NCBI GenBank assembly: GCA_964343805.1
Contig: CAYFLR010000006.1
Location: 124,001 to 188,000, forward strand
Direction: 5' to 3'
Source: CAYFLR01 sp964343805
GTDB taxonomy: Bacteria; Bdellovibrionota_B; Oligoflexia; CAYFLR01
Length of the DNA stretch: 64,000 bases
The notes under the pieces were generated by a model, which did no database searches, was not told the origin of the DNA, and saw nothing but the letters and a program-made list of their open reading frames with translations. The translations under genes were made by a program, and so were the position numbers. Shown here piece by piece: positions 26,620-34,329 of the stretch (positions within the stretch are counted from its first letter, which is position 1; every line of letters begins with the position of its first letter).

Positions 26620-27787
26620 ATGAACATCACCATTCAAAATTGCCAAGAAAATAAACACCATCAAGAGGCTATTCATTTTTTGGACACTCAGCTCAGAAAG
26701 GAGGTCTCTTACTCTATTATCAAGGAATACCCGACGATCTTGGGATCGGACAATCGATCTCATATGTACACTCTAAACTATAGAAAAGACAAGAATTCTC
26801 CTTATCAAATTGCCTCTCATGCCGCTTACTATCCTTTCAACACTCAAATAAATAATGTTGATTTTTTAGTCGCTGGTGTCGGTTCCATAGTCACCGACCC
26901 TACCTTTCGGGGTCAAGGGCTGGCCCCTAAGACGATTCAATTTATGCAAAAAGAGATGAAAAGAGAGGGGATAGATTTTTCTATCCTCTGGAGTGATCTA
27001 TTTGATTTTTATAAAAAATTAGATTATTTTCCCGCAGGCTTTGAATCGTCACTCTTTTTCAATCAGAGCGAAATTCCTGATAGCTGGCTGACAGAAAGCA
27101 GTCAATATGAAGTAAGAATCATAGAGCCCGGAAAAACAACTGCTTCAGCCCCTTTAGCTGAAGAATTAACTGCCATCTATAATAAGGCTAATCCAACATT
27201 AAAAAGAACTAAAGAACAGTTTCTTCATTATTTGGAGATTCCCAATACTATATATATAGTGATCTATCTAAAACAAAAACCCATCGCTTATTTAGTTATG
27301 GGAAAAGGAGAGGACTTAGCCAACTACTTCCATGATTGGGCGGGTGACCATAATGGTCTCAAAACGGGGATTGCCACCTTTTTAAAACAACGTCCGAATG
27401 CCGATGTAACTCTNNNNNNNNNNTTCACCCCAGCATCCGCTCATGGAATCATTTAAATCCCTGTTACCTGCAGATCATTTCCATCAAGGAGTTTTGGGGT
27501 TGATCTCCCTTCATGATCCCTTGTCCTTTTGGTCAAAATTAAATCTAAATAAGGATTGGCTCTTAAAGAATGAGCAAGATCAGTTCTACTTTGAATATCA
27601 AAAGGCTCCAGCAGGTAATGGCCGCAGCCAAAAATTTAATCTAGAATTATTAACTCAATTCCTATTTGGAACACCTGGTCCAGTACCACTGTTTCACTTC
27701 ACTCACCCAGAGGCACAGCAAAGTTTTCGGCAACTAACAAATAAATTGCCTCTCTCTTTTTTTATCTGGGGATTAGATTCGGTCTAA
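26620..27787 (+). CDS. GNAT-family acetyltransferase (interrupted by N gap)
   Basis: N-acetyltransferase domain with the acetyl-CoA loop DPTFRGQGLAPKTI near residue 92, preceded by a beta strand (NNVDFLVAGVGSIVT) and followed by LWSDLFDFYKKLDYFPAGFE. The C-terminal half resembles the two-domain GNAT/Eis arrangement but is not conserved enough to name a substrate. A ten-N gap at 27414-27423 breaks it; the part after the gap (PLMESFKSLLPADHFHQGV) is in another frame because the real gap length is unknown. ATG 26587 is an alternative start. It stands between two flagellin genes on the opposite strand, which invites a role in flagellin modification, an inference only. Confidence 0.75.
27414..27423. 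other. Assembly gap (10 N)
   Basis: Placeholder gap inside the GNAT acetyltransferase gene; the frame does not carry across, so the true length is not ten bases. Confidence 0.99.
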
Positions 27788-27793
27788 GGAGTC

Positions 27794-28636
27794 TTAGTTT
27801 TGTAGCAGAGTTAAAGCTGCTTTAGGTAGATTGTTAGCCTGAGCCAATACTGAAACACCCGCCTGTACTAAAATATTATTTTTAGTTAAGTCAGCGGTGG
27901 CTTCTGCAATATCCACGTCTTTAATTCGAGAGTTTGCAGACTGTAAATTCTCAATAGAAATGGAGATATTATTAATGGTAGATGCAAGTCTATTTTGGAT
28001 CGCACCAAAGTCACCCCTCATTCCAGATACCATATCAATGGCGCCTTCAATTTCGGCTAATGCCATTTGTGCCTCTTTCTTAGTACCAATTTCTACTAAG
28101 TCAAGACCCAACTTATCAATATTTGCATCGGCTTTATAAGCTGGAATAGTAATACGGTCCACACCTAAAATGTTATCACCACCGGTATTTACCTGAATGT
28201 CCAAAATACCACCGGTACCATTTAAAAGCTTAGTACCGTTAAAGTCAGCACCGTTAGCAATCCGGTCAATCTCATCTTTGAGGGCCGTGAATTCTTCGTT
28301 GAGATAGTTTCTCTCTCTAGGACCTAAAGTGTCAGAAGCCGCTTGAACTCCTAGTTCCCTAAGTCTGATAAGAATGTTTTGCACCTCATTCAAACCACCT
28401 TCTGCCACTTGCACTAAGGAAATACCATCATTAGAGTTTCTTTGAGCCTGACTCAAACCTCTAATTCGAGAACGCAATTTTTCCGAAATAGCCAATCCCG
28501 CAGCATCATCACCGGCTTTATTAATCCGGTAACCAGATGCCAACTTTTCCAAAGTTCCATCTAAGGATCGTTTTGACCTTGATAAATGGCGTTGAGCAGT
28601 TACTGATGACATATTTGTTGCAATTCTGAGCCCCAT
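27794..28636 (-). CDS. Flagellin
   Basis: Second flagellin, 280 residues, with complete N-terminal (GLRIATNMSSVTAQRHLSRS, LASGYRINKAGDDAAGLAIS) and C-terminal (NLQSANSRIKDVDIAEATAD, ANNLPKAALTLLQN) D0/D1 regions and an even smaller central part (LNGTGGILDIQVNTGGDN). GGAGG stands before the ATG. The gene has its own sigma-70-like promoter and a leader hairpin, so it is probably expressed separately from the first flagellin. Only six bases separate its end from the convergent GNAT gene. Confidence 0.95.
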   Translation of the reverse strand: MGLRIATNMSSVTAQRHLSRSKRSLDGTLEKLASGYRINKAGDDAAGLAISEKLRSRIRGLSQAQRNSNDGISLVQVAEGGLNEVQNILIRLRELGVQAASDTLGPRERNYLNEEFTALKDEIDRIANGADFNGTKLLNGTGGILDIQVNTGGDNILGVDRITIPAYKADANIDKLGLDLVEIGTKKEAQMALAEIEGAIDMVSGMRGDFGAIQNRLASTINNISISIENLQSANSRIKDVDIAEATADLTKNNILVQAGVSVLAQANNLPKAALTLLQN

Positions 28637-28660
28637 GAAGCCTCCAAAACTAAGTATAAT

Positions 28661-28683
28661 CTTGAGGGATCCGTCCCTTCAAG
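28661..28683 (-). promoter_or_regulatory. Hairpin in second flagellin leader
   Basis: In the transcript CUUGAAGGGA-CGGA-UCCCUCAAG folds into a nine-pair stem with one bulged base and a loop containing GGA, a shape bound by CsrA-type repressors. It lies 24 bases before the start codon. Confidence 0.5.
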
Positions 28684-28698
28684 AAACACTGAGCGCAA

Positions 28699-28727
28699 AT
28701 TATAGGGTTATGTTAATATACTATCAA
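28699..28727 (-). promoter_or_regulatory. Sigma-70-type promoter of second flagellin
   Basis: On the minus strand TTGATA (28727-28722), a 17-base spacer and a perfect TATAAT (28704-28699). This predicts a leader of about 55-60 bases. No sigma-28 site is seen here. Confidence 0.7.
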
Positions 28728-28844
28728 AGTACGCAAGAAGATTCAACGGTTTTATAAAATCCGCTATTTAGAGGACTTTACAAAAGCTATCTATGCCTTT
28801 TATAGCAATCTATTAAAGCAAATAAGAAATAAGCTATAAGTGGG

Positions 28845-31800
28845 TTATTTATTAGGTGGCGTGATGCGAGAGAAGTCTAATAACCGGTTAAAAAACTGGG
28901 TTATATTAAATAGCAAGCCAAGACGATTCGCTTTTAAAGCAGGATCATCAGCCATGATTTTCACTCCCCTTTGACTATCAAAGAGTGTGTCTAAAGAGGG
29001 CTGCAGCTTGGCTAATAGATTATAGGCTTCTTGATAATCCTTTTGATCAATTGATTTGGTCAGCTCATTATCCAGCCTACCCAACTGTTCAAATAAAACT
29101 TTTTCAGATTCTTCCTGAAGCAGGTCTTCTTTAATACAATGGGCTTCTTTGTTTTTCGCTAAGAGATTGGAACACCTTTTGTAGACTTCAAGTAATAGAG
29201 GAAAGGCTTCATGAGTTCGAAAACTCTTCAGGGCCAAAATCCTGAGATAGAGATCATGTATATCACTAAATTCAATCTGCACCGATGCGGCAATTTCATC
29301 CGCTGTCAAATTGTAGCTAACAAAAACGGTTTCAATTCTCTTTTTAATAAAAGCATTTAAATCTGTAAGAATCTCCCCTTGCTGGCGACTTAATTTGCCC
29401 TCAAAATGCGCTAGACATTTTTCTAACACATTAAAAATTGGTATATTCAGCTTATTCTCTATGACGATCCTTATAATGCCCAGAGCCTGCCTTCGCAATG
29501 CAAAGGGGTCAGAGGAAGGACTGGGAATTAAACCCATTCCAAAACAAGAGAGGAGATTATCTATTTTATCGGCCAAAGCCACTACCAGTCCAGCCTCTTC
29601 CCTAGGGAGTGTATCTTTCATTCCAGCCGGTTTGTAGTGATCTTCAATACCCCAACCAACTTCTTTTTCTTCTCCTTGGGCTTCTGCGTAGTACTTGCCT
29701 ATAATCCCCTGCAGCTCTGGGAAATCATAGACCACTTGGGATACTAAGTCAGATTTGCAAAGCTCAGCCGTTCGGAGGGCATTTTTCTCATTACATTTTA
29801 TATAATCAAACAGGACCTTAGTATGTTTTTGTATACGCTGTACCTTATCAGCCAAAGAGCCTAAACCTTTTAAGTAAGTAACTGCAGCTAAAGGTTCTAA
29901 TCGATCTTGCATCGGAATCTTCAAATCTTCTCGATACATAAATTGACCATCAGATAACCTTGCCACTAATACTTTTTGGTTTCCTCCCTCAATGGTTTCA
30001 TTAGGTTCATTATTACAAGTGATCACAAACTTGTTTTGCAGTTTGTTGTCTTCTCCTAAAAGAGCAAAATACTTCTGATGCTCCACCATTTCGGAAATTA
30101 GTAATTCTTTGGGGATCTCTAAAAAGGTCTCAGGAAAAGTGACCTCTTGAAGAAACGGATACTCCACCAGATTCAAGACCTGCTTTAATACCTGCTCTCT
30201 CCTGGGAACGGTGGCACTATTTTTAGCAGTGATTTGATCGAGCTGTTCATTTATCATCTCAGCTCGCTCTTTTAAATCCACCAGCACCTTTCGCTCTTTG
30301 AGAAGTTCAACATACTTAGCTGCATGAGGTATCTCAATATCTCCACTGGCAAGGACTGGATGCCCTTTGGAGATATTTCCACTTTTGATGTAATCCAAAT
30401 TAAAGGGAATCACTTGCTCACCATGTAGACACAGAATCCAGCGAATGGGCCTAGCATATTCCAAATCATAATCTCCCCAATGCATTTTTTTTAGGGAAGT
30501 CTATGTTCTTTATAAGGGCAGGCATCTCCTTTTGAATTAATGATAAAGCAGACTGGGCTTTTGTTTCTACGCAGGTATGAACAAAGGCCTTGCCACCTGC
30601 TTCCACCACAAAATAGGGGGATCCCTCAGGAGCCTGCAACAGATCTTCTCTACTGGGAAGGGAAATGCCAATTTTTTTAGTAAAACCAAGGGCCATCTTG
30701 GTTGGATTGCCATCTTGATCAAACATACCTTGAAGGGGNNNNNNNNNNTGGTCCTTTTTTAACCACCTTCTCAGCGGCTTTCCCCCCCTGCAAATCTTTG
30801 TTATAGGCTGTGAGTCTTCGAGGAGTTCCCATCATCTCTATTGATTTATAAGAGAGCCCCTCTTTTTTTAGTAATTTTTCAATAAGTGATTGAAAGCTTT
30901 GGAGGCCTTTGGGAACAAAAACCGCAGGCAGCTCTTCACTTCCCACTTCACATACAAAATCAGCCGTTTCAGGTATTTGATCTTCAGGCAGCACTTCACT
31001 TTCTCCCCTTTTTTCTTCCCCCGGTGAGTTTTTGCAAAGAGGAAAATCAAGGGATTTTCTATGCTCCAGATAATTTTCAGCCACCATCTTAGCCAGTTTT
31101 CTAATCCGCAGAATGTACCCCATTCTCTCAGTCACAGAGATAGCGCTCCTGGCATCTAACATATTAAAAACATGGGATGCCTTCATTACCATATCATAAG
31201 CAGGTAAAACAGCTCCTTGCTCTAAACAGTGATGGGCCTCTTTTTCATAATCATTAAAATGACGAAAGTATTGCTCTGTGTTAGCCAATTCAAAATTATA
31301 TTTAGAAAACTGCAGTTCTGTTTGAAAGTGCAGATCTCGATAGGTCACCCCATCTGTCCAAGTAATGTCATAGACAGAATCCACCTTCTGTAAATAGGTG
31401 GCAATTCTCTCTAACCCGTAGGTAATTTCTCCGGTAACCGGCTTTAAGGATAACCCTCCCACTTGTTGAAAGTAGGTAAATTGGGTTATTTCCATCCCAT
31501 CTAGCCAAACTTCCCATCCTAGACCTGAGGCTCCTAAAGTAGGTGATTCCCAGTCATCGTGCACAAATCGAATGTCATGATGCTTAAGATCAACCCCTAA
31601 TGCTTCGAGTGACTTTAAATAGAGTTGCTGAATATTTGAAGGCGAGGGCTTTAAAATAACTTGATACTGATAATAATGTTGTAACCTGTTAGGGTTTTCC
31701 CCGTATCTTCCATCTGTCGGACGGCGACAAGGTTCAACATAAGCCATATTATAAGGTTCTGGACCTAAGGAAGTTAGGAATGTAGATGGATTAAAGGTCC

Positions 31801-31894
31801 CTGCTCCCACTTCTAAATCATAACCTTGTCGGATAACACAGCCTTGATCAGACCAAAAACTATTCAAAGTTTGAATCATATTTTGAAAATTCAT
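28845..31894 (-). CDS. glyQS: Fused glycyl-tRNA synthetase alpha-beta (gap and frameshift in assembly)
   Basis: Charges tRNA-Gly. The first ~290 residues are the catalytic alpha subunit (GCVIRQGYDLEVGAGTFNPS, YVEPCRRPTDGRYGENPNR, GLGWEVWLDGMEI). After a linker near 300-315 the beta subunit begins without a stop (ADFVCEVGSEELPAVFVPKG) and continues to DDPALKANRLGLL at the end. Two breaks interrupt it: a ten-N gap at 30739-30748, and a run of eight A on the coding strand at 30485-30492, where seven would keep frame from IDFPKK into MHWGDYDLEYARPIRWIL. Since the gene is normally essential and single-copy, the shift is most likely a homopolymer error. Alpha-beta fusions are known from Chlamydiae. 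Confidence 0.93.
30739..30748. other. Assembly gap (10 N)
   Basis: Placeholder gap within the beta-subunit part of glyQS, between KKGP and PLQGMFDQDG. Confidence 0.99.
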
Positions 31895-32053
31895 GATATT
31901 CCTCGCCCTATAAATTTAATCGAAAACCGAACTTACATTATTTAAATGGTTATTTCATGCAAAATCTTACAGAAAATCCCTTGATAAATGACAATTAAAG
32001 TGAAAAGAAGTATATGCACTTAAGAGGATTTTTACACATTGACTGGAATTTGA

Positions 32054-32806
32054 ATGAAAAAAACAGTTAAATCACTACCCACAGAACGCATTGGCGACTG
32101 GACGGTGACCCTAAATCCAGAATGGAATGATTTAATTACCTCAACTCCAGAACTCTTGAAACTTATTAATAACATTTCCACTTTTCAGCCTTTATCAGAT
32201 CGAAGTTTAGTGGCCTATATTGACTTTCGAAAATGCCCCCTCATTGTAAAAAATCCCATCGAAAGAGACAGAAACTACTGGCAAAGAGTCATTTCCCCTC
32301 TCAGGAAAAGTGAATCATACCGGTCTTTTTATGGATCCCTACTGTTGCACAATCATAATATGCCAGTGCCCTCTCCGGTTCTTTTTTGTGAAAGAAGAAA
32401 GTTTGGCTTTCTGGTGGAATCTCGCTTTGTTAGTGAGAGAGTGATGGGTAGTAAAACCTATAAAACAGCCCCAGAAGAGATGTTTTCTACCTTGCAGATT
32501 CTGCATAAAAGTGACTTCATTCACCGCGACCCCCATATCAACAACTTTTTAACCTCGAATGAAAGAACCTACCTAATAGATCTATCTAAAGCAGCCTACT
32601 GCCCCTATTCCATCATGAAAGCTTTGGATCTTGCCCTGCTAAAAAAGAGCTACCCTCCTATTTTTATAGATAAAAAGCTATATATCAGCCCAGTATGGTT
32701 TTTTATTGCCAACACTCTAGTTCTATTGAGCCGACTTTTGCGTGAATCCAAGCGAAAGATCAAAGGACTTTTTAATTCGGTATTAAATATTTTCAAAGAT
32801 TCTTGA
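32054..32806 (+). CDS. LPS core kinase-like protein (Kdo/heptose kinase superfamily)
   Basis: A 250-residue small kinase-fold protein. The catalytic loop FIHRDPHINNFL near 153-164 (HRD with Asn) and the metal motif YLIDLSKA near 171 fit the WaaP/KdkA/InaA group of lipopolysaccharide kinases, which phosphorylate core sugars on the cytoplasmic side. The N-lobe is weak but has SYRSFYGSLLLHNHNMPVPSPV, like the A-N-x-L-VPTP region of the group. The C-terminus is hydrophobic (PVWFFIANTLVLLSRLL) and basic and may attach to the membrane. It is followed by mltG after 59 bases. Substrate not determined. Confidence 0.75.
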   Translation: MKKTVKSLPTERIGDWTVTLNPEWNDLITSTPELLKLINNISTFQPLSDRSLVAYIDFRKCPLIVKNPIERDRNYWQRVISPLRKSESYRSFYGSLLLHNHNMPVPSPVLFCERRKFGFLVESRFVSERVMGSKTYKTAPEEMFSTLQILHKSDFIHRDPHINNFLTSNERTYLIDLSKAAYCPYSIMKALDLALLKKSYPPIFIDKKLYISPVWFFIANTLVLLSRLLRESKRKIKGLFNSVLNIFKDS

Positions 32807-32865
32807 TCCCTCACTCATTCAGATATAATATATACAAATCAATCAACAACTAGAGCAGGATAACT

Positions 32866-33906
32866 GTGGTTACTTTAAAACGTGTTATTATCAGTCTATT
32901 ATTGATTCCCTTGGCTTTATCATGCTATTTCATGTTCTCTTTTTACCTTTTTGTATCCACCCCGGCCTCTTCTAAAATCAAAAACACCAATATTCACATA
33001 CCCAAAGGCACCTCCTTGGAGAATATAAGCCAGCTGTTACATAGAAATGGTCTTATCAAGGATGTGAAATACTTTAAGGCCTTAACCTACTTAAAAGGGG
33101 TTCATCAGAATTTAAAGGCCGGAGACTACCAGCTTCAATCTAACCTTACTCCGCCTGAAGTCATTGAAAGTCTACTCAACCCTAAAACCGCTGAAACAGT
33201 TATTACTATACCAGAAGGATTTAATATTAGGCAGATTGCTAGCTTACTTCACCGCAAGAATCTAATTTCATCACCGGAAGTCTTCATTCAATCCGCGAAG
33301 CCAAGCCTTCTTCCCCAGCACTACCCTATTTTAAATAAAACCCTTGAAGGCTATCTTTTCCCTGAAACATACCGTATCCCAGTAGGGGCTTCTATTTCAC
33401 AAATTATGAATCTCATGGTTTCCGAATTTTTCAATCGTATAAAAGTCTTTGCTCAGGAAATAGAGAAAAGTCAGTTTTCTCTCAACGAAATAACCACTAT
33501 AGCCTCTATAATAGAGAAAGAGACAGGAGTCGGGGAACGAAAACTTATTTCCTCAGTCATTTACAACCGATTAAGAAAAAAAATGAGATTGCAGATGGAT
33601 CCCACCGTAATTTATGGTATTGAAAATTTTAACGGCAATCTCACCAAGAAGGATCTACAAACCTATACCCCTTTTAACACCTATAAGATAAAGGGCATTC
33701 CCCCTGGGCCTATTGCTAACCCAGGAATTAAGTCATTTGAAGCAGCTCTTAGACCTGCTAAATCTGATGTTCTCTACTTTGTAGCTCGTAATGATGGCAC
33801 TCATATTTTCTCGAAAACCTTTGCAGAACATAAAAAGTATGTTAAGAAGTACCAAATGAGTCGGAAGTATCGAAACCGGATGAGAAAGCAAAAATCCAGG
33901 AACTAG
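32866..33906 (+). CDS. mltG: Endolytic murein transglycosylase MltG
   Basis: Inner-membrane lytic transglycosylase that cuts nascent glycan strands and sets their length. The 346 residues start at GTG 32866 and have one N-terminal membrane helix (VIISLLLIPLALSCYFMFSFYLFV), a LysM-like segment (KNTNIHIPKGTSLENISQLL) and the YceG catalytic domain: EGYLFPETYRIP near 163, ASIIEKETGVGERKLISSV near 213 with the catalytic Glu, LQMDPTVIYG near 245 and PGPIANPG near 281. Only one base separates it from the next gene, so an operon is likely. Confidence 0.95.
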   Translation: MVTLKRVIISLLLIPLALSCYFMFSFYLFVSTPASSKIKNTNIHIPKGTSLENISQLLHRNGLIKDVKYFKALTYLKGVHQNLKAGDYQLQSNLTPPEVIESLLNPKTAETVITIPEGFNIRQIASLLHRKNLISSPEVFIQSAKPSLLPQHYPILNKTLEGYLFPETYRIPVGASISQIMNLMVSEFFNRIKVFAQEIEKSQFSLNEITTIASIIEKETGVGERKLISSVIYNRLRKKMRLQMDPTVIYGIENFNGNLTKKDLQTYTPFNTYKIKGIPPGPIANPGIKSFEAALRPAKSDVLYFVARNDGTHIFSKTFAEHKKYVKKYQMSRKYRNRMRKQKSRN

Positions 33907-33907
33907 C

Positions 33908-34291
33908 ATGCATAACGCAGTTTCCCCAACTAAAGAAAAAAAACAAGAAGCAGCACGCTCACTGGGGCTATCTCTTGAAGAGATCGTCTATAAAGCCAAT
34001 GAGACAGGCATTAAATTTGCTCAAGTTAAACATGAGGCAGAAAAACTAGATATTCTGAAACCAATTCTACGAGCAAAAATAATGACCCGTCTGGATGACG
34101 GCAGTATGTCTGAAACCAAGCTAAGACGCCTTTGTGAGACTGATCCCAGTTATATTGCTCACCTGGAGAAATTAGCCGACTACCGGTACCAAGCTGAAAA
34201 ATTAAAAATTCAGTATGACTCCTATAAGAACTTGTTTGAAGCCAAGCGATCTGAGCTTTCCTACAAGAAAGCGGAAATGCGACTTTTTTAG
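33908..34291 (+). CDS. Small helical protein of unknown function
   Basis: A 127-residue, charged, all-helical protein without signal or membrane segment. It begins one base after the mltG stop. Residues 10-60 (KKQEAARSLGLSLEEIVYKA...) suggest a helix-turn-helix-like start, and residues 85-127 form a long amphipathic helix rich in Tyr, Lys and Glu, probably a coiled coil. I do not recognise a family. Its position between mltG and a membrane-anchored PHP-like protein suggests envelope-linked function, but nothing in the sequence proves it. Confidence 0.6.
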   Translation: MHNAVSPTKEKKQEAARSLGLSLEEIVYKANETGIKFAQVKHEAEKLDILKPILRAKIMTRLDDGSMSETKLRRLCETDPSYIAHLEKLADYRYQAEKLKIQYDSYKNLFEAKRSELSYKKAEMRLF

Positions 34292-34329
34292 CCTGGATCG
34301 GCAGTATTTCTTCTTAACCCGGATATTTC

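Noticed and set aside
27414..27423. GNAT gene as two genes or a pseudogene
   Set aside because: The break is an assembly gap; the sequence on both sides continues one protein.
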